DNA of 64,000 bases from Pseudovibrio zosterae (GCF_033843645.1 NZ_JAWXVZ010000002.1:62001-126000); one strand, 5' to 3'; shown: positions 33,578-39,965, counted from the stretch's first letter. Notes: generated from the sequence alone by a model not told the origin. Translations and numbers: made by a program.

Positions 33578-33822
33578 GCCGCTGCACTGTCCCTTTGTGC
33601 GCCGGTCCATGCCGCGTCAAACTCAAGACAGGCTTCCATCGGCGTGACGCCTCGCCCTTGAACTTCTCCGTATTCTGCAACCCACTCTGACCCGCTCTTA
33701 AGAACGTGTGGGCGCATTGTAACGTGTGGAAGCATCAATTGCTCAGCCGCCTGTTTAAATGCGTCTGCAACGTCCTGAGAGAGCAGGGTAATAGCTTCTT
33801 CTGCGGCGGGGAAATGTGTCAT
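33574..33822 (-). CDS. Small phage hypothetical protein
   Basis: An 82-residue protein, opposite to the late operon. A helical N-terminus (EAITLLSQDVADAFKQAAEQ) is followed by a small beta part and VTPMEACLEFDAAW, a pattern seen in several small phage proteins of unknown role. The ribosome site GGAGACG lies about nine bases upstream, and a TTGACA is present on this strand at about 33885, so it may have its own promoter. Confidence 0.55.
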   Translation of the reverse strand: MTHFPAAEEAITLLSQDVADAFKQAAEQLMLPHVTMRPHVLKSGSEWVAEYGEVQGRGVTPMEACLEFDAAWTGAQRDSAAA

Positions 33823-33952
33823 ACCGGCGTCTCCAAATCACTTTCTGAAACGCCGATAGCGTCATGTAGATTGTTAAAATTGTCAATATCTCAGAGTGTA
33901 AAAAGGACGGTCTGCAACCCGTCCCCCAGTGGTCTCCATTTATGGGCGCGGC
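33823..33952. other. Intergenic region between leftward transcripts
   Basis: No gene is seen. It holds a leftward terminator (33900-33924) for the operon that ends at 33953, and a TTGACA on the minus strand near 33880-33885 that may serve the next leftward gene. No clear -10 box is visible. Confidence 0.4.
33900..33924 (-). terminator. Leftward intrinsic terminator
   Basis: Read leftward, GGACGG (33924-33919), an eight-base loop and CCGTCC (33910-33905) are followed by five Ts (33904-33900). It ends the leftward immunity operon 29 bases after its last gene. Confidence 0.7.
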
Positions 33953-34093
33953 CTAGCTGCGCTCACCCTCCTTTAAGCCCTCCCTTATCTTCTTTGCCGC
34001 TGCCTTGATCCGGGTTGACCCCGTGAGTCCTACGTACTCCATGCACTCTACAATGTGGTCCAGTTCGCGAAGTCCTTCCTCCAACTTACTCAC
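33953..34093 (-). CDS. Very small phage protein (46 aa)
   Basis: It starts at a GTG that overlaps the stop of the gene upstream as GTGA, and a GGAAAG site precedes it. The product is a charged helical peptide (KLEEGLRELDHIVECMEYVG) with a basic end. It is the last gene of the leftward operon, with a terminator just beyond. The tight overlap is the best evidence that it is real. Confidence 0.6.
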   Translation of the reverse strand: MSKLEEGLRELDHIVECMEYVGLTGSTRIKAAAKKIREGLKEGERS

Positions 34094-34296
34094 GCTGCTT
34101 TCCTTTCCTCTTGACTCAGTTCATTCTGACGCACCTTATATATGCTTCTGCATATATCCTGTACGCCGTGATCTATGATTGTAGCTCTGTAGTGCCTGCC
34201 AGCCTCTTCTAGTAGTTCCTTTGATCCGGCTGCACAGAACGCTACCGCTACTGCCATAATAGCCTCACTAGGCTTTTCTGGCGGGCGTGGTGGCAT
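34090..34296 (-). CDS. Small phage hypothetical protein
   Basis: A 68-residue protein with a GGAGG ribosome site. The middle part is Ala-rich and helical (AIMAVAVAFCAAGSKELLEE), and the end is charged. It couples to the 46-residue gene downstream through GTGA. No family is recognised. Confidence 0.5.
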   Translation of the reverse strand: MPPRPPEKPSEAIMAVAVAFCAAGSKELLEEAGRHYRATIIDHGVQDICRSIYKVRQNELSQEERKAA

Positions 34297-34304
34297 TGAT
34301 CCTC

Positions 34305-34532
34305 CTATCCATTATCTTGCCCGTATGCCTGTTTGGCATAACCGGCGATCATCGCAGCATATGCCGATGAAAGACCGCACCACGCTCCTTCCGGCGCGTC
34401 TTCGAAGCGGTCATGGGCTTCATATGCAGCGTCTATCATTTGACTTGTCGCTCTGATCGGAACGACTGCGAATCCGGCCTTTGATAATCTTTCAACATCC
34501 TCTCTGCTGATGTGGTCTAGTGGGTCTGTCAT
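34305..34532 (-). CDS. Small phage hypothetical protein
   Basis: A 75-residue protein from the ATG at 34532, behind AGGAGG. An upstream in-frame start is less likely because of that ribosome site. It contains SREDVERLSKAGFAVVP and ATSQMIDAAYEAHDRF, similar in style to small phage proteins with the MIDAA motif found widely next to early genes. The function is unknown. Confidence 0.55.
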   Translation of the reverse strand: MTDPLDHISREDVERLSKAGFAVVPIRATSQMIDAAYEAHDRFEDAPEGAWCGLSSAYAAMIAGYAKQAYGQDNG

Positions 34533-34545
34533 ATTTCCTCCTGTG

Positions 34546-34818
34546 CTATGAAACGCGCTCAATCGTCACCTTGAAATCGCCAAGTTCTCGGCCCTTGTGT
34601 GACAGACCCTTGATATTTGACGTTACTTCTTGACCGGGGCGAAGGTTCCTGACACCTATCATGCAGCACCCTTGCAACCATATAGCCGCTTTTTTACGCT
34701 CTTCCTCTGTCATTTGATCAAAGAACTTTTTAGGGAACGTCTGTTCGGCAATGCCTTCTGCATAAAAGAATGTTCCTTTGCAGAACCCGGCTAGCCAAGA
34801 CACAAAATATTTGAGCAT
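34546..34818 (-). CDS. Small phage hypothetical protein
   Basis: A 90-residue protein whose start overlaps the Rha stop by one base. The N-terminus is mildly hydrophobic (LKYFVSWLAGFCKGTFFYAEG) and may touch the membrane; the rest is polar with RPGQEVTSNIKGLS. No family is recognised. It is co-transcribed with the antirepressor upstream. Confidence 0.5.
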   Translation of the reverse strand: MLKYFVSWLAGFCKGTFFYAEGIAEQTFPKKFFDQMTEEERKKAAIWLQGCCMIGVRNLRPGQEVTSNIKGLSHKGRELGDFKVTIERVS

Positions 34819-35963
34819 CAGGCCGCGCTCCTGTAATCAAACGGCAAAGACATTTGCGCCTTCACCTCTTTGTGCGTCTCAGTCGTGATCAAGCCTTTCG
34901 CATAGAAACGATCAGCAAGGTACAGCAATCCTTTCGGCGTCACCATTGTGGTGTAGCTAGAGCCTTCTTCTCCACCCGGCTTCGTGAATGTCATCCAGCG
35001 CACAGTGAATATCCCCTTGTCAACATAAGGTGCCTTTGGCATTGGCGGCTTGCTACCCTGCTTCTTGAACAGGAAGCCCAATTCACGCAGCTTGTCATTG
35101 AATTTATGCGGACCCCAGCCCAAGGCCTTGGCAGCGACATTCAGGTTCATGTCTTTTGCTGTGTTCAAGAACGTTTCACTTGCAACGATTGCCGGTTGAG
35201 CCGCTTCAAGTGCCTTTGTGGTCGCGCTGGCTACCTTCTCGGCAGTGTTTTTCTGCTCCACTGCGTCGGCCCATGCTCTGGCAGCTTCAACGGGGTTCGT
35301 GAAGTCTGGCAGTTCAAAAGCTGGCTTTGCCTTCAAGCGGGCGTTTTCTTCCTTCAGTCGGTAGACCTCTGTGATTACGCGGTCACGCAGTTCAACCGAG
35401 TACCCAAGCAACACGTTCATCAGGTAGCGCTCTGGGAGGAGGTACTCTAAAACCTCTTTGTTTTGCGCCGTAAAATAGGACGACGCAAATTTGCGTTCTC
35501 CTAAATTCAGCTTTTCACACATGTTACGAATGTCTCGACAGACATCGGAATGGCGCTTCCCTGCCTTCTCTGCTACCATGCGGGAAGAGAACAGCAGCTC
35601 ACCGTCCTGAATAACGGGCTCGATAGAGACCCCACGCGATGATTGTTCTGCGTCCCGCTCTTCCGCTTGCGCTTCTATATCCTCCCAACGATCTTCTATC
35701 ACTGCTTTGCGCATTTTGGCCGTATAGCCTGCCACCAAAGTGTAGGTCAGATTTTTAGGCAAGATGTATTCAGTCAGTGCGCGGCCCTTGCTGTCCTTGT
35801 ACTGGCTTCGAAATTTTGCTTCATCCTCTCCCAAGTCATTCATCATTTTGCGAATGTCTCGAAGAACATTAGAGTGCCGCTTGCCTGTGAGTTCTGCAAT
35901 CCTGCGGCTGGTTATTGTCATTTCGCTGTTGTCGTTGCTCTGGCTGTTCACAATCTTACGCAT
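34818..35963 (-). CDS. Double Rha-domain antirepressor with KilAC C-terminus
   Basis: A 381-residue protein with three parts. Two tandem Rha-type domains occupy about 14-92 (RRIAELTGKRHSNVLRDI) and 120-198 (RMVAEKAGKRHSDVCRDI). A linker follows, and a KilA-C/ANT domain lies at about 265-375 (NLNVAAKALGWGPHKFNDKL). Rha and KilAC proteins act as phage antirepressors or regulators of lysogeny. Having two Rha copies in one chain is unusual. It sits next to two Arc-like repressors, so it probably counters one of them. Confidence 0.85.
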   Translation of the reverse strand: MRKIVNSQSNDNSEMTITSRRIAELTGKRHSNVLRDIRKMMNDLGEDEAKFRSQYKDSKGRALTEYILPKNLTYTLVAGYTAKMRKAVIEDRWEDIEAQAEERDAEQSSRGVSIEPVIQDGELLFSSRMVAEKAGKRHSDVCRDIRNMCEKLNLGERKFASSYFTAQNKEVLEYLLPERYLMNVLLGYSVELRDRVITEVYRLKEENARLKAKPAFELPDFTNPVEAARAWADAVEQKNTAEKVASATTKALEAAQPAIVASETFLNTAKDMNLNVAAKALGWGPHKFNDKLRELGFLFKKQGSKPPMPKAPYVDKGIFTVRWMTFTKPGGEEGSSYTTMVTPKGLLYLADRFYAKGLITTETHKEVKAQMSLPFDYRSAA

Positions 35964-36120
35964 TGTCGCCCTCCTTCTCTGCGTCTCGCTTCATCTCAGT
36001 TGCCAGGATGTGGTTAATCTCTGCTGTCATTGACCGCATGTTTTCCGCTGCACGTTCCCGCACCCATACCTTGGTCTTTTCCGGGACTCGCAAACGGAAA
36101 TAATCGCTTTCTTTCTGCAT
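35956..36120 (-). CDS. Arc-like ribbon-helix-helix repressor (leftward)
   Basis: A 54-residue protein from the ATG at 36120, with GGAAG seven bases upstream. YFRLRVPEKTKVWV forms the N-terminal strand and start of helix A, and NMRSMTAEINHILATEM the second helix of an Arc-type ribbon-helix-helix. It is paralogous to the divergent gene at 36208. Its leftward promoter lies between them, and its stop overlaps the Rha start, so it leads the antirepressor operon. Confidence 0.8.
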   Translation of the reverse strand: MQKESDYFRLRVPEKTKVWVRERAAENMRSMTAEINHILATEMKRDAEKEGDNA

Positions 36121-36141
36121 GTTTGTTCTTCCTCTGTTCAA

Positions 36142-36174
36142 AATTGCCTCTACACTGTACAAACAAGGGCAATT
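36142..36174. promoter_or_regulatory. Inverted repeat between divergent Arc genes
   Basis: AATTGCC (36142-36148) and GGCAATT (36168-36174) form a perfect seven-base inverted repeat with a 19-base spacer, spanning the leftward promoter. Two repressor dimers bound here would close both genes. Confidence 0.6.
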
Positions 36175-36182
36175 GCAGTCAA
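36154..36182 (-). promoter_or_regulatory. Leftward promoter of the Arc-Rha operon
   Basis: Read leftward, TTGACT (36182-36177), 17 bases, TACAGT (36159-36154). The start codon lies 34 bases beyond the -10 box. The AATTGCC/GGCAATT arms cover it, suggesting Arc-type autoregulation. Confidence 0.7.
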
Positions 36183-36207
36183 GGCAAAAGTGGTTCAATC
36201 ATGGGGC

Positions 36208-36456
36208 ATGACACAGCATGAAACACCATACTTCCGCCTGAGGGTGCCTGAGCCCCTAAAGGTGAAGATCAAACAAGCCGCAGAAAATGAAGGCCGGTCT
36301 ATGACCGCTGAGATCATCCAGCGGCTAGAGCAGTCTTTTAAGCATGACTATGGGGAGGTGGACGAAGCAATTACCGACCTTTACAGGCAGGTGGATAAGC
36401 TTAACAGGGACTTGGAGAAGGTTATTTCTTTGTCCGGTCTTGACGGGAAGGTATAA
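36208..36456 (+). CDS. Arc-like ribbon-helix-helix repressor (rightward)
   Basis: An 82-residue protein from the ATG at 36208; an in-frame start at 36190 would add six residues. YFRLRVPEPLKVKIK and AENEGRSMTAEIIQRL match the paralogous leftward gene closely. The C-terminal 35 residues form an extra coiled helix (DEAITDLYRQVDKLNRDLEK) that may help multimerise. It is like the Mnt/Arc type of P22 immunity repressors. A GC-rich hairpin follows. Confidence 0.8.
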   Translation: MTQHETPYFRLRVPEPLKVKIKQAAENEGRSMTAEIIQRLEQSFKHDYGEVDEAITDLYRQVDKLNRDLEKVISLSGLDGKV

Positions 36457-36480
36457 AAAAGGGCGGCTCTATTGCCGCCC
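36455..36480 (-). terminator. Leftward intrinsic terminator of lipoprotein gene
   Basis: GGGCGGC (36461-36467) and GCCGCCC (36474-36480) form a seven-pair stem; read leftward it is followed by six Ts (36460-36455). It ends the leftward lipoprotein transcript and may also slow the rightward Arc transcript. Confidence 0.75.
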
Positions 36481-36488
36481 CGTGTTGC

Positions 36489-36848
36489 TCAAAAGCCCTC
36501 TGGCTTACTGGTTCCGTTCCACGCAACGCCAGCTACTAACTGCTGACAAGCGGCGGCAGGGCTATTCCAGATGGCGACTGACCTTGCTTGTTGCTGCACG
36601 CGATTGTATGCGGCTTGGAAGTCGGCACGTGTCGCCCCAAGGGCCTTGGCCTTCTTCCGGTTTTCGTCCCCGTCCTTCTTGAGCCGCTGGATTTGCTCAT
36701 ACCCACCAACATTCGGACATGAGGCCGCTGCAATCTCTGCCCCGGCTGCGCGGTTTGCATATACCTCCATCTCGCTCTGTGGCATTTGTGCTGTCTGGCA
36801 CCCCGCCAAACCAAGCAATAGCGCGACTGCAATCGCTCTAGTCTTCAT
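36489..36848 (-). CDS. Phage-encoded lipoprotein
   Basis: A 119-residue protein from the ATG at 36848, just after a GGTGGGAA site. The signal peptide (AIAVALLLGLAGC) ends with a lipobox and Cys17. The mature protein is Ala/Gln-rich and helical (ADFQAAYNRVQQQA). Lipoproteins in immunity regions can exclude other phages. Nothing in the sequence proves it. Host lipoproteins of similar form exist. Confidence 0.65.
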   Translation of the reverse strand: MKTRAIAVALLLGLAGCQTAQMPQSEMEVYANRAAGAEIAAASCPNVGGYEQIQRLKKDGDENRKKAKALGATRADFQAAYNRVQQQARSVAIWNSPAAACQQLVAGVAWNGTSKPEGF

Positions 36849-37101
36849 TTCCCACCTGTTCGCTTTCAATAAAACATGCGCCAGCGCCATGCGATACTGC
36901 GCCAGCCGAAATAAGCGCGACTCCATTTTCTCGGAGTACGTCACTAATGCTCTGTATGGTTTGATAATTACCCTGTATCACCCCCTTGGTTGACTCATAT
37001 CTTTTAATTGTAGGAACCGACACGCCGCAACCCTTGGCTAGGTCTGATTGCTTTAATCCTGCAAGCGTTCGTGCCGCTGCCAGTTGGCGTCCTGTCAGCA
37101 T
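36838..37101 (-). CDS. XRE-family phage repressor
   Basis: An 87-residue protein with a clear HTH at about 3-45 (RQLAAARTLAGLKQSDLAKG; VSVPTIKRYESTKG). A short C-terminal part (NGVALISAG) follows, so there is no peptidase domain as in CI of lambda. It faces leftward, divergent from the early rightward operon, with palindromic operators between. It is the best candidate for the main lysogeny repressor. It overlaps the lipoprotein gene's start. Confidence 0.78.
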   Translation of the reverse strand: MLTGRQLAAARTLAGLKQSDLAKGCGVSVPTIKRYESTKGVIQGNYQTIQSISDVLRENGVALISAGAVSHGAGACFIESEQVGNED

Positions 37102-37126
37102 AATTTATCCCTTTAGCTATTTTTTT

Positions 37127-37156
37127 ATACCTTTGGTATTGACCAAATGGCCATTT
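37127..37156. promoter_or_regulatory. Palindromic operators of the repressor-early switch
   Basis: ATACC-TTT-GGTAT (37127-37139) and the perfect palindrome AAATGGCCATTT (37145-37156) lie side by side between the XRE repressor and the rightward early operon. The second falls exactly in the spacer of the rightward promoter. Confidence 0.75.
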
Positions 37157-37167
37157 CATAATACCTA
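37139..37167 (+). promoter_or_regulatory. Rightward early promoter
   Basis: TTGACC (37139-37144), 17 bases, TACCTA (37162-37167). The spacer holds the palindrome AAATGGCCATTT. The first early gene starts 46 bases after the -10 box. Confidence 0.6.
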
Positions 37168-37212
37168 TAGATCAACAAGGCGATTTGAGCAACACAAATT
37201 TGGAGCGACACC

Positions 37213-37374
37213 ATGAAAAACGAAATCAACCTTTCAGCACTTTTTAAAGATCCGTTTCTCAAGGCTGCGTTCCAGCGCGCAGAACGTGACAGCGGCAACG
37301 CATATGCGGTGCCTGCTCCAAAGCGTCCGAGCCTTTCCGGCGGCGCGGCTGTGCGTGTTCTAGAAGCTGCATAA
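37213..37374 (+). CDS. Small early phage protein (53 aa), Cro-position
   Basis: The ATG follows GGAG by eight bases. The product (NEINLSALFKDPFLKAAFQ, then a Pro/Gly-rich tail) does not look like a Cro protein, though it is in the place of one, being the first gene to the right of the repressor. No family is recognised. Its ribosome site and place after the early promoter support it. Confidence 0.6.
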   Translation: MKNEINLSALFKDPFLKAAFQRAERDSGNAYAVPAPKRPSLSGGAAVRVLEAA

Positions 37375-37386
37375 GAGGGGGTTCTG

Positions 37387-37722
37387 ATGCTTTACATCAA
37401 CAAGGCTGCATTGACTGATTACCAGCTTGCCACGCTCTACGAGTGCCTTTCTACGATCAGTGAAACGGCGTCTGCTTTGTCGTGTGCGCCACGCTGCCAA
37501 GGCGAGGGCGAGGTAATCGGTAACCTAATCTTACATCTGGTCGATACCTTCGACGGTGAGATGAACCAGATTGCAGACACGGCCAGCAGTCGCCCGCGCA
37601 ATCAGGACACGGCGCGCATTCATCTGCATGACCTTATTCGGCGCGGTGACTTTGACGAAGTTCAACACCCTACCGGCCTTACTTCCAGCACCCAGACCAA
37701 GGGAGACTTTATCAATGCCTGA
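37387..37722 (+). CDS. Early phage hypothetical protein
   Basis: A 111-residue protein from the ATG that follows GAGGGGG. Residues 1-65 are helical (LTDYQLATLYECLSTISETA; VIGNLILHLVDTFDGEM), and the C-terminal 40 residues look disordered. It overlaps the antirepressor gene's start by eight bases. No family is recognised. Confidence 0.5.
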   Translation: MLYINKAALTDYQLATLYECLSTISETASALSCAPRCQGEGEVIGNLILHLVDTFDGEMNQIADTASSRPRNQDTARIHLHDLIRRGDFDEVQHPTGLTSSTQTKGDFINA

Positions 37723-38491
37723 CATTATTTCTTTTGAAATGAACGACAACAAAAAGTTCAAGATGTCATCTTTGGACTTTCTCAACGAGGTCATTAACCC
37801 GGCCCGCGAGGCGGCAGGTGAGGCGGCTCATAAGAACAGCAAATTTCTTCGGAAGATTGAGGATGAAATTGATGACTTGGGGGTGGGGACAAAAATTCCC
37901 CACCCTTATAACCCCAATCAGACCATGACAGTTTACGAGCTGACATTTGAACAAATGACCCTTGTCGGTATGCGTGAGAGCAAGGCTGTTCGCCGTGCGG
38001 TTCTGGCAAAGCTCAAGACGATGCATCATCAGGCAAGCACGCCTCAGCTTCCCAAAGACTACCTATCCGCCCTCAAGGCGTTAGTTGTCTCCGAAGAAAA
38101 CCGGATGACTGTCATTGCTGAAAACAGCCAGCTTGCTAAGGCCGTCAAGGAAATGGAGCCGAAGGTTGACGCCTATGACGATATCAGCCAAGCGGTAAAT
38201 GCTCAGACATTGGACGTAGCCGCGAAGATCCTAAAGACCGGACCAAACCGCCTGACGCGCTGGCTTCGTGACAACGGATATTTCAAGCACACCACAGTTC
38301 CATACCAAAAGTACGTCGATCGGAAGCTATTCCGCCTCGTCGAGAAATCGTATCGACATAACAAGACAGGAGAGAAGGTCGTTTATCACCAAACTTTGGT
38401 GACAGGCAAGGGCATACTACACATCAGCAAGCAAATGAACGGCGGCGCTCCGTTGTTTCTTCCTCTTGGTGATGACACGGAAGCGGCATAG
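37715..38491 (+). CDS. KilAC-type phage antirepressor (Rha-like N-terminus)
   Basis: A 258-residue protein from the ATG at 37715; a GGGAG lies ten bases upstream. The N-terminal 100 residues resemble a Rha-like part (SKFLRKIEDEID; VYELTFEQMTLVGMRESKAV). The C-terminal 110 residues form a KilAC/ANT domain (TLDVAAKILKTGPNRLTRWL; RLVEKSYRHNKTGEK). It is the second KilAC protein in this prophage and lies in the early rightward operon, so it may act as an antirepressor of the XRE repressor. Confidence 0.8.
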   Translation: MPDIISFEMNDNKKFKMSSLDFLNEVINPAREAAGEAAHKNSKFLRKIEDEIDDLGVGTKIPHPYNPNQTMTVYELTFEQMTLVGMRESKAVRRAVLAKLKTMHHQASTPQLPKDYLSALKALVVSEENRMTVIAENSQLAKAVKEMEPKVDAYDDISQAVNAQTLDVAAKILKTGPNRLTRWLRDNGYFKHTTVPYQKYVDRKLFRLVEKSYRHNKTGEKVVYHQTLVTGKGILHISKQMNGGAPLFLPLGDDTEAA

Positions 38492-38500
38492 GAGTCTATC

Positions 38501-38854
38501 ATGTCAAAGGTAATTCAATTCCCGTCTGGAAGGCGATTTATAACGTCTAGAGAACTGACGGACCATGAGTTTGTCCATGTTCTTGACAACGAAACACACT
38601 TAGAGACTGCTCTATTCGTCCTGTACGACGATCTAGTCACCGTCCTAATAGAGGGGAGTTGGGAAGGCCGCAAAATAGCGGCACCTATCCTGCAAGAGGT
38701 TACTCAGGCACAAATCGAACTGGCACGGGCGCAGGCAAAGGCAGCAAGTGTGGTGCGTAAGCATGAGCACCTTATTGGGAACTACGCGACCAACAACCTC
38801 AACAAAGCCTCTCTGAAAAGAATAACTAAGATGCGCGCCGAGCAGGGAAACTAG
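38501..38854 (+). CDS. Early phage hypothetical protein
   Basis: A 117-residue protein ten bases after the antirepressor gene. It begins MSKVIQFPSGRRFITSREL. The C-terminal half is a basic, Ala-rich helix (QIELARAQAKAASVVRK). No family is recognised. Confidence 0.55.
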   Translation: MSKVIQFPSGRRFITSRELTDHEFVHVLDNETHLETALFVLYDDLVTVLIEGSWEGRKIAAPILQEVTQAQIELARAQAKAASVVRKHEHLIGNYATNNLNKASLKRITKMRAEQGN

Positions 38855-38945
38855 ACCGGAACGGGCGGCGTTCCCGCGTCGCCATTCCATATATTTTACA
38901 GCAACTTACGCCAATTTGTGCTAAATTAAATCAGGAGGTAAAAGC

Positions 38946-39122
38946 ATGACTTCAAAGAAATACAAGGTCACCGCATACCGTGTAGAGCCCGTGACACGTG
39001 TTTATAAAGCAAAGTCAGAACAGGAAGCCGCAGAGAAAATGGAGAAGTACGTATAGAACAGGGAAGAAGAATTCGGGCAAGAGTTCTTGCGTGGCGGCTA
39101 CTATGTTTATGAGGTGAAGTGA
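38946..39122 (+). pseudogene. Small early ORF interrupted by an in-frame amber codon
   Basis: It starts at an ATG after a perfect AGGAGG. The first 36 codons (TSKKYKVTAYRVEPVTRVYK ... EKMEKYV) end at TAG (39054-39056), but the same frame continues with 21 coding-like codons (EEEFGQEFLRGGYYVYEVK) to a TGA at 39120-39122, which overlaps the next start as TGATG. Without the TAG, it would be a normal 58-residue gene with tight downstream coupling. So this is either a nonsense mutation or amber read-through. Confidence 0.65.
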
Positions 39123-39292
39123 TGACCAAGTACCACACAGACAGCAAGGGCCGCAAGATACCGCGTCTAGAGCCGGTGCGGTATTCAGACAGTGACAGGC
39201 CGACAATCAAGGAGGCCTGCGACTACGCACAGAAGGCATTTACAGAAACATTGAGGAGCTTGGAGAGGGATGAAAACAGTACCAGCACGTGA
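39122..39292 (+). CDS. Very small early phage protein (56 aa)
   Basis: It starts at an ATG overlapping the previous TGA. The product is polar and basic (KYHTDSKGRKIPRLEPVRY) and ends with an acidic helix (IKEACDYAQKAFTETLR). It overlaps the next gene by 23 bases. No family is recognised; the support is position and coupling. Confidence 0.5.
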   Translation: MTKYHTDSKGRKIPRLEPVRYSDSDRPTIKEACDYAQKAFTETLRSLERDENSTST

Positions 39293-39521
39293 TGTGCTTG
39301 ATGAGTGCCTGACGCCAGAGCAGAAAGAGGAAGTGAATGGGAGGCTTGCAGAACTAAAGGCGCAAAAGGCTCTTGATGCCTGCCGTAAGCTAGTCGACTC
39401 ATACATGCCTGAATTCGGAACTTATGCTTTGGGGGAGCTTTATGAAGCTCGGATGGACGCCGAGGCGGCAATCAAATTGCATGGAAAAGTTCAGGGCAAA
39501 ATTGAAGAGGCTCGGCAATGA
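39270..39521 (+). CDS. Small early phage protein
   Basis: An 83-residue helical protein behind GGAGAGGG. It contains ECLTPEQKEEVNGRLAELKAQK and later YALGELYEARMDAEAAIKL. The stop overlaps the next ATG (ATGA). No family is recognised. Confidence 0.5.
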   Translation: MKTVPARDVLDECLTPEQKEEVNGRLAELKAQKALDACRKLVDSYMPEFGTYALGELYEARMDAEAAIKLHGKVQGKIEEARQ

Positions 39522-39574
39522 CGTGGCAACCGATTGAAACAGCGCCGAGAGATGTTACCCGTATTGTCCTATGA
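39518..39574 (+). pseudogene. Truncated DUF551-like phage ORF at prophage edge
   Basis: Only 18 residues, MTWQPIETAPRDVTRIVL, before TGA. The opening is a good match to the conserved start of small phage proteins of the DUF551 kind (WQPIETAPRDGT), which are normally longer. It couples to the preceding gene by ATGA. It looks like the 5' remnant of a gene cut off near the attachment site. Confidence 0.55.
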
Positions 39575-39888
39575 CTTAAAACAAAGCCTCCCGTTAATAT
39601 GGGAGGCTCTGGCCCGAACGGGTCTTGAATACGGATACACTGTAGAGCCGCTGACATAAGAAAACTGGCCCGTACAACAGAGTGTTGAAACACAAAGTGC
39701 AGTGGGGCCAGCCGTGTCTTGATTGCTTGAAGGCAATCACGAAACAGTCGTGTAGCAACACTGTTTATGGTGCATCGGCGTTTTCATGTCAAGTCTGGCG
39801 TCTATAGGTGCCGAACCAACGCCTGATTGGTTTGAACAGTAGTTCAAGAGAACACTTCACAAATTCGCTTCTAAGTCATTGATTTTAA
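39575..39888. other. Noncoding right end of prophage with many short inverted repeats
   Basis: No gene is seen in this stretch before the tRNA. It carries a leftward terminator-like hairpin (39578-39607) and several perfect short inverted repeats: CTGGCCC/GGGCCAG (39665-39711), GATTGC/GCAATC (39721-39738), CACGA/TCGTG (39738-39752) and TTGAAC/GTTCAA (39832-39847). Such density fits a phage attachment region with recombinase arm sites, or a structured RNA. Confidence 0.45.
39578..39607 (-). terminator. Terminator-like hairpin at prophage edge
   Basis: GCCTCCC (39586-39592) and GGGAGGC (39601-39607) form a seven-pair stem; read leftward it is followed by TTTGTTTT. It would stop transcripts coming from the tRNA side. 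Confidence 0.55.
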
Positions 39889-39965
39889 TGGTCGGGCAGG
39901 CCGGATTTGAACCGACGACCCCTTCACCCCCAGTGAAGTGCGCTACCAGGCTGCGCTACTACCCG
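39889..39965 (-). tRNA. tRNA-Pro (anticodon GGG), probable attachment site
   Basis: A 77-base cloverleaf with encoded CCA. The acceptor CGGGTAG pairs with CTGCCCG, the anticodon stem CTTCA/TGAAG encloses CTGGGGG, giving anticodon GGG, and the T-loop is TTCAAAT. The 3' end faces the prophage. Integration at such 3' ends rebuilds the tRNA, which explains why it is intact. Confidence 0.95.

Larger units (their letters stand above)
1..39888. mobile_element. Siphovirus-type prophage, left end outside window
   Basis: A continuous phage gene set fills this stretch: primase, DnaB-like helicase, terminase, portal, capsid, tail tube, tape measure, tail tip, endolysin, spanins, repressors and antirepressors. 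The right border is placed at the 3' end of the tRNA-Pro gene, because tRNA 3' ends are common phage attachment sites and phage genes stop there. The exact core repeat cannot be fixed without the left junction. No integrase is visible, so it is either left of position 1 or lost. The structural, replication and lysis genes look intact, so the prophage could be functional. Confidence 0.93.

Noticed and set aside
34854..35450. A 198-codon forward frame opposite the Rha-KilAC gene
   Set aside because: The leftward gene has clear domains and coupling; the forward frame has no supported start.
1..39888. A CRISPR array or toxin-antitoxin pair in the prophage
   Set aside because: The only regular repeats (9879-9946) have no spacers between them. 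No adjacent small gene pair matches a toxin family; the Arc-like pair is divergent, not in one operon with a toxin.
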